From: Flavobacterium psychrophilum
GTDB taxonomy: Bacteria > Bacteroidota > Bacteroidia > Flavobacteriales > Flavobacteriaceae
DNA: 64,000 nt
Assembly (NCBI GenBank): GCA_945879625.1
Contig: CAMCVA010000001.1
Span: 1-64,000 of the forward strand
Direction: 5' to 3'
A model generated the notes under the pieces. The model searched no databases and was not told the origin of the DNA. It saw only the letters and a list, made by a program, of their open reading frames with translations. This document shows, piece after piece, positions 9,701 to 18,057 of this stretch. Numbering within the stretch: the stretch's first letter is position 1; each line of letters starts with the position of its first letter. The translations under genes and the position numbers were made by a program.

Positions 9701-11820
9701 TATTGACTGTACTTAAATCAACAGCTGGAACTGTAACAGGTGCAGGTGCAATGTGTGCTGGAAGTACAAAAACCCTTACATTGACTGGCAACTCTGGATC
9801 AATCCAATGGCAATCTAGTTCTGCTCTTACGGGTACTTATACCAATTTAGCAGGCGCTACTGCTGCTACATATACTACACCAGTAAACACTACAACGCAA
9901 TACTACAAAGCCGTTGTAACTAGTGGTAACTGTACGTCAGCTGCAACTGCTGCAGCTACGGTAACCGTAACAGCTGCTTCTAAAGCTGGGGCAATAAAAG
10001 GTGGAAATGTACGTGTATGTACAGGAATCAACAGCACCGTATTAACCTTATCAGGGCATGTGGGTACCATCAAATGGCAATCGTCAAACAACAATGTAAC
10101 CTACACTGATATTGTTGGAGCAATTGCCGCTAGCTATACAGCAACCAACTTGAGTTCAAATACCTATTACAGAGCTGTATTAACAAGTGGAACTTGTTCG
10201 TCTGCAACTACAGATGCTGTTGCCTTAATGACAAGCTTACCAGCTTATGCTGGTACTGCCGTTGGTTCTGCTACAGTTTGTACAGGAACTAATAGCACTG
10301 TGCTAAAAGTAAATGATGCAATTGGAACTATTCAATGGCAATCGTCTGCTGATGAAATCGTGTTCTCAAATGTTATTGGAACCAGTTCTTCGTTGACTGT
10401 TGCCAATCTAACTGTTGCTACCTATTACAGAGCCTTAGTGTCTTTGAGTGGTTGCGCTGCTATCCCATCAAATTCGGTTTCTATTGGAGTGGATGCAAAA
10501 TCAGTTGCTGGAACTATTTCTGGAGCTGGTGCAATTTGTAACGGTTCAGCCAAAACATTGACTTTAGCTGGAAACACAGGGTCTATCCAATGGATGTCGG
10601 CTTCTACTAGTACAGGAATCTATTCTCCAATTGCTGGAGCTACAACATCTCCATACACTACAGCCAACTTATCGGCTACTACCTACTACAAAGCGATGGT
10701 AACTAGTGGAGTTTGTCTAGCGGCTACAACTACTGTAGCAGCTGCGGTAACGGTAAACCCAACTTCGGTTGCTGGCTCAATTGCCGGCGGCGGAGTAAGT
10801 GTATGTAGTGGAACAAATAGCACCGTATTAAGCTTAAGTGGAAATACAGGTACTATTTTGTGGAAAAAATCAACTGATCAAGTTACATGGACTTCATTGG
10901 GAATTGCAACAGCAAATTATACCGCGGCAAACTTAACTGTTCCTACTTACTACAAAGCAACAGTTACTAGCGGCGTATGTAGCCCTGTTGATACACAAGC
11001 TATTCTTATTGATGTGCGTGCAAGATCAGTAGCTGGAACTGTTTCATCGGCTGGCGCAATTTGCGCTGGAAACAGCAGAACATTGACCTCAATTGGTGCG
11101 GTTGGAAATAGACAATGGCAATCCTCTTCAGACAATATTACCTATACCGGTATTGCTGGAGCAACTGCTGCAACCTATGTGGCAAGCCCATTGGTTAACA
11201 CCTACTACAGAGTAGCTGTTGTAAACAATGCGTGTTCAGTAGCCAACTCTCCGGGAGTATTAGTAACTGTAAACCCAGCTGCAGCTGTTGGTACGGTTAC
11301 TGCCGGACCTCGCACTCTGCTTTCTGGAACAACTTACACGTCAACCTTAACCTTGAGTTCATTCACTGGAACTATTCAATGGCAACGTTCAACTACCTTA
11401 ACGGGAACGTATACTGCAATAGCTGGAGCAACTGGCACAAGCTATGTAGCTACGCATGGAACCATTACTTACTATTACAGAGCGAGAGTTACTGTAGGAA
11501 CCTGTATTGCAGATAGTAACGTGATTACGGTAACCTTGGCTGCAGCAACTAAAAATACAGCTGATGACTATGTTAGTTTAGCTGTTTCGGCTTATCCGAA
11601 TCCGTTTAGTGGTGCGTTTAATGTAAGAGCCATTAGCAACAGCGATGAAAACTTTGTAATCAAAGCCTACGACATGACTGGGAAATTGGTTTACAACAAA
11701 GAAATTGCAGTTGATGCTATTGATAACGAAGTAATTGGAGAACAATTTAGAACCGGTATGTACACAATCGTAGTACAACAAGGTGCTGAAATAAAAACCA
11801 TACGCGTTATTAAAAAGTAA
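6715..11820 (+). CDS. Giant modular T9SS-secreted surface protein
   Basis: A 1701-residue predicted cell-surface or secreted protein. A signal peptide (residues 1-18) is followed by four copies of a roughly 160-residue carbohydrate-binding-like beta-sandwich starting near 22, 262, 511 and 683, each with a GWNSYDI-type strand and ending VYVDNIYFW or similar. The first two are each followed by a BIG2-like domain (about 182-260 and 424-510). A calcium-loop segment rich in D and G (DADLDGFG, about 845-890) leads into eight Ig-like domains (890-1615) with QWQSS and TYYKA strands. The C-terminal 80 residues are a T9SS sorting domain (YPNPFSG near 1626, IRVIKK end). There is no catalytic domain, so adhesion or polysaccharide binding is likely. 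It is followed by a strong terminator. Confidence 0.9.
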   Translation: MKKIYSLLLLLLSITVFAQNVPTLSAPTPPSRNASSVVSVFSDAYTNLAGTNFAPWWFQSTVVSDETAGGNAIKKLSNFNYIGVEFASPVNASLMTKLHLDLWSENCTAFDVFLINPGGLERKVTVNPTAAGWNSYDIDLSTFSSQGVALNNIIQFKFVSTPFGGTTVYYDNIYFYTPAVLPTITGFVVPSKLVGAAPFSLTPPTSNSAGAFTYTSSNPAVASISGTTVTVVGAGTSIITANQAADGSFSAGNATSVFTVSYPAPTLSPATPPARSSDLIISLFSNAYTNIAGTDWFPNWGQSTSVSDITVAGNTIKRYTNLNYQGVQFASPINASGMTNLHVDIYTPNCTAFKLFLINAGIGEQSVTLTPTLAGWNSYDINLAQFPAVALNNIGQFKLEGTPFGSSVVYLDNLYFWKESAALVDPTFGAFTVPSKVIGDAPFSITPPTSNSTGGFIYSSSNPTVASVSGNTITIMGAGTTVIKATQRTVDNLFKSKSVSTNFVVTSVSSVPTTAAPTPPSRNASDVISMFSNAYADIAVDTWRTDWSSATLTNTQIAGNDTKLYESLNFVGVETTGGNSFDASSMQKMHLDIWTPNMTTLRVKLVDFGANNGYGGGDDREHEITLNPTLSGWNSFDINLSDFVGLTTREHISQMILSGIPVGAGIVYVDNVYFWKSATGVVLPTEPVTAAPTPTVPAANVISLFSDAYTNLAGTDWFPNWGQSTVVADVAVAGNTTKLYSSLNYQGVQFADPVNASGMNFLHLDIWTPNCTAFKVFLINAGPVEQSVTLTPTLSGWNSYDINLAQYSNINKSAIVQFKLEGTPFGSSKVYVDNIYFSNAPYQATNYFVDADLDGFGSTTVAALHTSTTPPGYSTNNLDCNDTNPAIYPSVYVSINPANTTICNAANASFTVGATVTNAVQTASYAWQYQTQTGTTWINIANSASTITSNIYSGATTATLTLTNATSTLSGYKYRAVVSTVGSTPTCGTKSSAAAVLTVLKSTAGTVTGAGAMCAGSTKTLTLTGNSGSIQWQSSSALTGTYTNLAGATAATYTTPVNTTTQYYKAVVTSGNCTSAATAAATVTVTAASKAGAIKGGNVRVCTGINSTVLTLSGHVGTIKWQSSNNNVTYTDIVGAIAASYTATNLSSNTYYRAVLTSGTCSSATTDAVALMTSLPAYAGTAVGSATVCTGTNSTVLKVNDAIGTIQWQSSADEIVFSNVIGTSSSLTVANLTVATYYRALVSLSGCAAIPSNSVSIGVDAKSVAGTISGAGAICNGSAKTLTLAGNTGSIQWMSASTSTGIYSPIAGATTSPYTTANLSATTYYKAMVTSGVCLAATTTVAAAVTVNPTSVAGSIAGGGVSVCSGTNSTVLSLSGNTGTILWKKSTDQVTWTSLGIATANYTAANLTVPTYYKATVTSGVCSPVDTQAILIDVRARSVAGTVSSAGAICAGNSRTLTSIGAVGNRQWQSSSDNITYTGIAGATAATYVASPLVNTYYRVAVVNNACSVANSPGVLVTVNPAAAVGTVTAGPRTLLSGTTYTSTLTLSSFTGTIQWQRSTTLTGTYTAIAGATGTSYVATHGTITYYYRARVTVGTCIADSNVITVTLAAATKNTADDYVSLAVSAYPNPFSGAFNVRAISNSDENFVIKAYDMTGKLVYNKEIAVDAIDNEVIGEQFRTGMYTIVVQQGAEIKTIRVIKK

Positions 11821-11842
11821 TGGTAAACAACACTTACTTTTT

Positions 11843-11871
11843 AAAGGCTGCCTTCGGGTGGCCTTTTTTTT
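11843..11871 (+). terminator. Rho-independent terminator with TTCG tetraloop
   Basis: Arms AAAGGCTGCC (11843-11852) and GGTGGCCTTT (11857-11866) pair fully, allowing two G-T wobbles, around a TTCG tetraloop, followed by eight T residues. It closes the transcript of the large T9SS protein. Confidence 0.88.
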
Positions 11872-12084
11872 GTATAGATGAGAGAGGAAAGACAGAGAGA
11901 TGAGAGAGGGATTAGCTTTAAGCAGTTTAGTAAAATTAGTTGCCTTCTACTTTTTAATTAAATGCTTATTACCAAACAATTTTAAAATAAAAAGCTAACT
12001 ACTGAAATGTAGTTGCAGTATTCTTTACTATTATTGTATTTCAAATTCAATTTTTATTTTTTATTAATATAAATTCAATAACCC

Positions 12085-13035
12085 ATGAAGTTTTCAAAGT
12101 ATTTATTAATAGTCATTCTATTTAAATTTAGCAGCCTAATTGCTCAGCAAAAAAAACCACTTTTAATTGTTTTGCCAAGCGACAATTGGTGTATGCAAAG
12201 GTATTTCATGACAGAAACTTCTAATCAAGGTTCTATTCAAAAAAACCCCAATTATTCTCAAGCATTTTTAGAGGACACAGAACTATCGCAAGTAATCAGC
12301 AAAATAAGTTCATTACTTATAGATAGAGGTTTCCCTTTAAAAGATGTTGAACAAGAATTGAAATACATAGAGACAAAAACTGCCGAAGATAATGTTACTT
12401 TAAGTAATGATTCTGGATCATCATTAGCAGAAAACCAATTAAATAAAATTAAAAACAGAGTTAAAGCTGATATTATTATTCAAATTTGGTGGAAAATCAA
12501 TAAAACAGAAAACGGGAAAATAATCTCCTATACCCTAGATGCATTAGATGCATATACCAGTAAAAAAATAGCCTCCGTAACAGGAAATAGCGAACCGAAT
12601 AACAAAGACATTGTACCCGCTATACTTCAAACTACAATTAACCAAAACATAGATCCATTCGTAGCGCAACTTCAGCTTTATTTTGATGATTTAGTTATTA
12701 ACGGAAGAGAAACTCGAATAACTATTAAAAAATGGACGAATTGGAAAAACAATCTTGAAACTGTAATAAATGGGGAAGAACTTATTGAGCATATTAACAA
12801 CTGGATGTATGAAAACACCGTAAAAGGGAAATTTAATAAAGTTGATTTCAATGAGAATGAAATAAAATTTGAACAAGTACGAATTCCTCTTTTTAACGCG
12901 CAAGGCCAAGCAATTGACGCAAGTGATTTTATTAGAAAACTAGCTAAAAAACTAAAATTAGAACCTTTTAATATCGATGTAAAAGTTATGACACGAGGAC
13001 TAGGTGAAGCAATACTAGTGTTGGGTGAAAAATAA
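12085..13035 (+). CDS. Secreted protein of unknown function (possibly DUF6175 family)
   Basis: A 316-residue protein with an N-terminal signal peptide (about residues 1-20, ending IAQQ). The body resembles the DUF6175-type proteins of Bacteroidota: a KPLLIVLPSDNWC strand near residue 25, an acidic helical stretch, a DIIIQIWWKI strand near 133 and a long C-terminal part. I know no function for this family and the assignment is from memory of its general shape. It heads a run of AT-rich genes for exported proteins (12085-16307) and is codirectional with the FlgT-N-like protein downstream. Confidence 0.7.
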   Translation: MKFSKYLLIVILFKFSSLIAQQKKPLLIVLPSDNWCMQRYFMTETSNQGSIQKNPNYSQAFLEDTELSQVISKISSLLIDRGFPLKDVEQELKYIETKTAEDNVTLSNDSGSSLAENQLNKIKNRVKADIIIQIWWKINKTENGKIISYTLDALDAYTSKKIASVTGNSEPNNKDIVPAILQTTINQNIDPFVAQLQLYFDDLVINGRETRITIKKWTNWKNNLETVINGEELIEHINNWMYENTVKGKFNKVDFNENEIKFEQVRIPLFNAQGQAIDASDFIRKLAKKLKLEPFNIDVKVMTRGLGEAILVLGEK

Positions 13036-13110
13036 ACTAAACATGAAAAGTTATATAAAAAACAAATTATCTACTAAATTCTATTTTAGGAATAAATACC
13101 ATTGAAAACG

Positions 13111-13305
13111 ATGAGCTTTAAAAGATATAATGGTTCAGAAATAAGTCCTTGTATTTTATCTCACGTAAAATTTGCATTAGGATTAAAAAAAACAAAACCA
13201 ATAAATAATAAAAAATGTTCAGCGCTATATTGGAATGAAATTGTAGAAATAATTACAGAACACAATTCAATTACAAAAAAAAAATACAAATTAATTTTAA
13301 AGTAA
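13111..13305 (+). CDS. Small hypothetical ORF
   Basis: A 64-residue reading frame from ATG 13111. It has a basic, AT-driven composition with KKTK- and NNKK-type runs and no signal peptide or membrane segment. It lies between two exported-protein genes on the same strand and ends 10 bases before the next start. I recognise no family. It may be a remnant or a chance ORF in AT-rich DNA. Confidence 0.25.
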   Translation: MSFKRYNGSEISPCILSHVKFALGLKKTKPINNKKCSALYWNEIVEIITEHNSITKKKYKLILK

Positions 13306-13315
13306 AATATACATT

Positions 13316-15379
13316 ATGAAAAAAATAATTCTTTTAACGTTTTTAATTTTATCATCAAATCTTTTCTCTCAAAAAAACAAAGCAACTTTAATTGAAGAAA
13401 TGAATGGCTTCTATAATAGAGGTAAAATCGAAAAATTAGAAGTTTTGACTAATGAAGTTTTATCTGGCAAATATGGGAATATTGACAATGAATTAAAATT
13501 AACTGCCTTGTCATATTCATCCAACGTTTATTGTAGAGAAGAATATGCAAACACAAACCCGCAAAGAGGATATGATAAAATGATTGAATTAATTGAATAC
13601 ATCAATAAGGAAGCTTATAATTTTGAGAATAAAGACGCATATGTAAAACAATTAAATGATTATTTAATTGAGTACTTAAAAAAGTATCCAACAACAAAAA
13701 CTATTGAACAAGAAAAAAAGATAAATTCAGTTGCAAGTATTGATAATAAAAGCTCTGACTCAACTTCTTCAACTTTGGAAAACAAAGTGCAATCCGAAAA
13801 TAACACAACGAATACTAGTGATAAAACCGTAACACTTACAGTTTCAGGTACGGGCAAGACTTTAGAAGAAGCACGATTGAATGCTTTACGGTCTGCTATA
13901 GAACAAGCGTTTGGTACTTTTATATCTTCAAAAACTGAAATTTTGAATGATAATATGGTCAAAGATGAAATTGTATCCGTAACTAATGGAAATATTCAAA
14001 AATATGATGTCATTTCGCAAGTAGAAGTGCCTAACGTAGGATACGCTATTACTCTAACTACAATCGTATCTATTGAAAAATTAACCTCTTTTGCAGAAAG
14101 TAAAGGAGTAATAGTTGAATTTAAAGGTGGAATGTTTGCTTTAAATGTAAAACTTCAAAAAATTCAAGAAGCATCCGAATTAATAGCTATTAAAAACATT
14201 TGCGAAACAAGTTATAATATTCTAAAAAACTCATTTAATTATAGTATTGTAGTTAGAGACCCTAAGGTTATTGGGATTAACAATAAATATCATGAAAAAG
14301 ACTGGTATTTAGCCGATCCCTCAGCAGAAGGCAATATATACTATGGTGAGAATGATGAAGCTAATATTTATGATTACAATTATAATGAAAAATACGGAAC
14401 CTATATTGAGCAATATTCGGTTAATGATTTTTTTGTAGATTTTCAAGTCACATTAGAAAATAATACAAACTATATTAATTTTAAAAATTTTTTTGAACAA
14501 AGTTTTAAATCAATCTCCATTTCAAAAGTTGATGCGGAAAACAGAAAAAACCTTACAAATGAAGGTGGGGTTATTGAAATAAATGAGCAGAAATATTATT
14601 TACGCAACACTGAAAGTATTAAGATTTTGAACAAGTTTGTAATTAAATCTAACTATATACCCTACTTTTTCAAAATAAAATCTAATTTAAAGGATTATCC
14701 AATAGTTTATAAGTGTCGATATTATGCAAAACAAACACTAAATTTATTTGATACTCCAAGATGGATAAAAGGTAAAAATGGTCAAGATATTAATTACTTT
14801 CAATTTTTAGAAAAAATATTCACTAATAATGTAATGAAAAGTTATAATGAAAATATAATATTGACTCCAAATGAGATAAATAATTCATTAGTTTTTAATC
14901 TTAATCCAAGAAAGTATGTTATTAATATAAGAGAATATTTGAAACTTAAAGAAATTGAAACTATAGATAAATTCGAGATTATTCCTGTTGATATTGAAAG
15001 CACAATAAATAAAGAAAAAGAAAGAATTTCTAAAATAAAAAGTATTAAAATATTAAATGCATATGGTACATATCCACAGGTATATTCTGATTTTTTTGGG
15101 CGTAGCTATAAATATGGTAATAAATTTGATTTAGGAAATGAGGTGGACGATAATGGTAGATATGTTGAATTAATAGAAATTAAAAACAAAATTGCACTGG
15201 TTAAAATTTATAACGCTAAATTTGATAGGGATTCAACCGACAATAATGGGTATGAATTTAGTTTTAGACGAACCTTTGAAAATGATGAACCAACTAAATC
15301 TCTTCCTGGTGAACTATTTTATATACCGACAGAATGGATTTCTGATAAACCAGTAAAAACTAATTTTTCAGAAAATTAA
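13316..15379 (+). CDS. Secreted protein with LPP20/FlgT-N-like domain
   Basis: A 687-residue exported protein with a signal peptide (residues 1-18). After an N-terminal helical part (20-130) and a Ser/Thr/Asn linker (about 140-168), residues 170-265 match the FlgT N-terminal / LPP20 type of domain: VSGTGKTLEEARLNALR, then AIEQAFGTFISS, KDEIVSVTNGNI and a run of beta strands. The remaining 420 residues are low in Cys, rich in Asn, Lys and Ile, and unrecognised. In vibrios FlgT is a flagellar basal-body protein, but this organism type has no flagellum, so an envelope role is more plausible. Codons are strongly AT-biased compared with the flanking metabolic genes. Confidence 0.72.
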   Translation: MKKIILLTFLILSSNLFSQKNKATLIEEMNGFYNRGKIEKLEVLTNEVLSGKYGNIDNELKLTALSYSSNVYCREEYANTNPQRGYDKMIELIEYINKEAYNFENKDAYVKQLNDYLIEYLKKYPTTKTIEQEKKINSVASIDNKSSDSTSSTLENKVQSENNTTNTSDKTVTLTVSGTGKTLEEARLNALRSAIEQAFGTFISSKTEILNDNMVKDEIVSVTNGNIQKYDVISQVEVPNVGYAITLTTIVSIEKLTSFAESKGVIVEFKGGMFALNVKLQKIQEASELIAIKNICETSYNILKNSFNYSIVVRDPKVIGINNKYHEKDWYLADPSAEGNIYYGENDEANIYDYNYNEKYGTYIEQYSVNDFFVDFQVTLENNTNYINFKNFFEQSFKSISISKVDAENRKNLTNEGGVIEINEQKYYLRNTESIKILNKFVIKSNYIPYFFKIKSNLKDYPIVYKCRYYAKQTLNLFDTPRWIKGKNGQDINYFQFLEKIFTNNVMKSYNENIILTPNEINNSLVFNLNPRKYVINIREYLKLKEIETIDKFEIIPVDIESTINKEKERISKIKSIKILNAYGTYPQVYSDFFGRSYKYGNKFDLGNEVDDNGRYVELIEIKNKIALVKIYNAKFDRDSTDNNGYEFSFRRTFENDEPTKSLPGELFYIPTEWISDKPVKTNFSEN

Positions 15380-15854
15380 TTACTTAATTATTATAAATAA
15401 TATATTTTGAATAATAATATATGGTATTAAAAAAAACATAGTATACAACACAAATTATGGATTTGAAAAAAAAAATCCATAAGAAATTGGATATATGAAA
15501 ATAGATTTTTTTTCTGAATACACTTTTGAAGATAGAAAATCACATTTTTCAATTACACCGGTTATATAAAGTTAATTCAAACTACGTTTAGATTAAAAGA
15601 AACAGAGTGGAATGGTGAAGTTATTTTGAGGATTCTAAATGTAAATTTTAGATTTTAATATATCTACATTACTTCGTTTGGATAAAATTATACTATTAAT
15701 CAAGATTATAAATATTTAAATAATATTATACTCTCACCTATTGCTTCTAGAAAATCATCACAAATAAAAGAATACAAACACATATAACATTCCAAATCAT
15801 TATAACTTTCATAGACTTTATTTGCATATAATACACCTTCCTAAAATTAAAATA
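15380..15854. other. Very AT-rich intergenic stretch with possible gene debris
   Basis: 475 bases with no intact gene. Frame fragments at 15495-15658 look like a decayed coding sequence (separate entry). The rest is A/T runs. I saw no terminator, RNA or clear promoter core; a near match (TTTATTTG) lies about 30 bases before the next gene. Confidence 0.45.
15495..15658 (+). pseudogene. Possible decayed ORF with a frameshift
   Basis: An ATG at 15495 opens a 24-residue frame ending in FSITPVI and a stop. In another frame the reading continues directly with KLIQTTFRLKETEWNGEVI and ends at 15658. The two parts read as one amphipathic, protein-like sequence with ordinary residue use, so a frameshifted remnant of a small gene is possible. 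The family is unknown, and chance in AT-rich DNA cannot be excluded. Confidence 0.25.
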
Positions 15855-16307
15855 ATGAATAGAATATTATTGGCTCTTTTAATTTCTTTTTCTGTCTATA
15901 GCTATTCCCAAAGCTTCAATGATGATAAAACTACCCTGACAAACTTTGTTAAGCGAATGTATGCAAACAATTCATTTGAAGGCGTGAAAGTAATCGACGA
16001 TTACGACCACCAATATTTCATATCGGTTTTGGCTTTAGACAAAAGCAAATACACGAGTGAATCTGTAATGTTTAGAGTTGCACAAGTAAAGGGCCAATCG
16101 CAAGCCAATACATTTTTTAATGGTTCAACAATTTCATCTGATATGGTAATTAAAACCACTGAAAAAGAAAATACTACTATAACTGAAACCATCGAAACCA
16201 TTAAAGAGAATTCCACTGGGTTTGTAAAAAACATGGAGCTTCTTGCGAATTTTGAAGATGTAAATAAAAAAAGAATGGTTTTTATTTTTTTTAAGCAAAT
16301 AAAATAG
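15855..16307 (+). CDS. Small secreted protein of unknown function
   Basis: 150 residues from ATG 15855, chosen because it begins a clean signal peptide (MNRILLALLISFSVYSYSQ, cut about residue 19). An upstream in-frame ATG at 15822 would add eleven residues before the signal. The mature part is a small alpha/beta protein with a repeated Thr/Glu stretch (TTITETIETIKE, about 114-125). No family is recognised. It converges on the TPR protein gene, with a shared bidirectional terminator between. Confidence 0.6.
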   Translation: MNRILLALLISFSVYSYSQSFNDDKTTLTNFVKRMYANNSFEGVKVIDDYDHQYFISVLALDKSKYTSESVMFRVAQVKGQSQANTFFNGSTISSDMVIKTTEKENTTITETIETIKENSTGFVKNMELLANFEDVNKKRMVFIFFKQIK

Positions 16308-16324
16308 GTGTACATAACAACAAA

Positions 16325-16360
16325 AAATGCCCTAAATATCATCAGATTTTTAGGGCATTT
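16325..16360. terminator. Bidirectional terminator between convergent genes
   Basis: A perfect 12-bp stem, AAATGCCCTAAA (16325-16336) with TTTAGGGCATTT (16349-16360), flanked by T runs in both orientations. It serves the small secreted protein gene on the plus strand and the TPR gene on the minus strand. Confidence 0.88.
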
Positions 16361-16388
16361 CTTTTTTATTTTGAATTTAAAAAAACTT

Positions 16389-18044
16389 CTATAGCGTTTT
16401 CAATGATTCAACTGCAAGTTCATTATTAGGATCCAGTGCAACTATTTTCTTGAAATAATCTTTAGCTTTTACTTTGTCAGATGCCTTGTAAGAAAGGGCA
16501 ATATTTGAATATGCTTCAATCATTTTAACTTTGTACTTTGTGATTTCCTCATTACCTTTTGGCTCAACTAAACGAACATAGTCTTCATAAAATTTAACAG
16601 ACAAATCAAAAGATTCAAGAAGTTGATTAATTCTAGCCCTAAAGATAAATGCATCTTGTGTTGTTGGCGAGGCTTCAATTACTTTAGCAAAAGCAGCGTC
16701 AGCTTGTTGCAAGGCGATTTTATCTAAAGTTGATTTGTCTTTATTGTCAAAATACAGAGCATATCCTAAAAAATAATTATCATTTACAATATTCTTATTA
16801 TTAGTATTCGCTGTAGTAATATTCAAAATTGCAATAGTGTAATTAAACATTTTTTGACGATAATATGTCGCACCAACATCACTTAATTCACTTATAATAT
16901 TACCATCTAATTCAACAGCTTTAGTCATAAACGCGATGCCTTTGACAAACAATGATTGATCGGTTACTTTAGTTTCTGTATTATAAGCTTTTTTAAGATT
17001 TGCCAACCCTAAATAAACGTAATCACGTGATATAATTTTATTTGCAGAATTACTCACAAAATCTTCCAATGATTTTAAAGCCACATCAACGTTTCCGTTT
17101 TCGTAGGCCGAATAACCTAAATAACGCAAGATTCTCGGATTTACCTTATCCATATCTTTCATGGTGTTGGCTTCGATCTCTAAAGCTTTGTAATCTTTAG
17201 CTAAAATCAAAAAGTCAGCGTGGCGCATACGTGAAGCCAACGAATAATCGGTTAGAGTCATGTATTTCTCATAATATTCTAATGCTTTTGGAATATAATT
17301 AGTATAATTTTTGGGTTCGTTTTTTGCCCAATAGTAATAGGTTTCGGCCAATTCACGGTATACTGGACCATAAGTTGGATTAGAAGTAGTTACTTCATTA
17401 AAGGCCAATATAGCATCTGTATATGCTTTAGCCCCTTTAAGTAAAACCCCCATTTGTACTTTTGCACGAATTAATGATCCGTCTATATTAAACGCGTCTC
17501 TATATGCTTTGTACCCGTCATTTTGGTTTTTTAATCCATAATACGCATCACCCATGGTCAATAAGGTTGCGGGATCCATATTATTTACCGCAGCGGCTTT
17601 GGCCAAAGCAGTTAAAGCTGCATTGTAATCGGGTTTATCGGCGTTTAGATAGGCTTTGGCTACATACACCCACTCTTCGAGGTCTTTCTTCTTTAAATCT
17701 TTGGTAGCCAAGGCAAAATTGGCTTGCGCAGCTGTCAAGTTATTGCTGTTCAAATCCAATTGACCCAATCCGATGTAGTTGAAACGAGACATCTCGGGTG
17801 CCAACAAGCCTTTACTGAAAATAACTTTGGCCGAATCTTCTTGGTTTTGTTTGATGTATACATTGCCCAGCAAGAACATGGCTTTCCCGTTGCCTGGTTT
17901 AAGTTGCAAGGCAGTTTTTAAAATCTTTTTGGCTGCATCAAATTGTTCGGCATCAATTGCTTTCTTCGCTTGATTTATATCTTGGGCTTTACCTAAAAAG
18001 CTACAGGCTAAGAAAAGAAAACTGAAAATTTTTACGTGGTTCAT
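16389..18044 (-). CDS. Exported tetratricopeptide-repeat protein
   Basis: 551 residues from ATG 18044, which starts the signal peptide (cut near AQD at residue 20). The frame extends four codons further upstream. The whole mature protein is built of helical TPR units, for example DAAKKILKTALQLKPGNGKAMFLLGNVY near the N-terminus, repeated at about 34-residue spacing to the end. It is probably a periplasmic scaffold. It lies 13 bases downstream of the PstS-like lipoprotein gene at the end of the exbB-exbD-exbD-tonB gene string, which suggests a link to TonB-dependent uptake or energy transduction, but no partner is shown by sequence. Confidence 0.8.
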   Translation of the reverse strand: MNHVKIFSFLFLACSFLGKAQDINQAKKAIDAEQFDAAKKILKTALQLKPGNGKAMFLLGNVYIKQNQEDSAKVIFSKGLLAPEMSRFNYIGLGQLDLNSNNLTAAQANFALATKDLKKKDLEEWVYVAKAYLNADKPDYNAALTALAKAAAVNNMDPATLLTMGDAYYGLKNQNDGYKAYRDAFNIDGSLIRAKVQMGVLLKGAKAYTDAILAFNEVTTSNPTYGPVYRELAETYYYWAKNEPKNYTNYIPKALEYYEKYMTLTDYSLASRMRHADFLILAKDYKALEIEANTMKDMDKVNPRILRYLGYSAYENGNVDVALKSLEDFVSNSANKIISRDYVYLGLANLKKAYNTETKVTDQSLFVKGIAFMTKAVELDGNIISELSDVGATYYRQKMFNYTIAILNITTANTNNKNIVNDNYFLGYALYFDNKDKSTLDKIALQQADAAFAKVIEASPTTQDAFIFRARINQLLESFDLSVKFYEDYVRLVEPKGNEEITKYKVKMIEAYSNIALSYKASDKVKAKDYFKKIVALDPNNELAVESLKTL

Positions 18045-18057
18045 GGTGTTGTACAAT

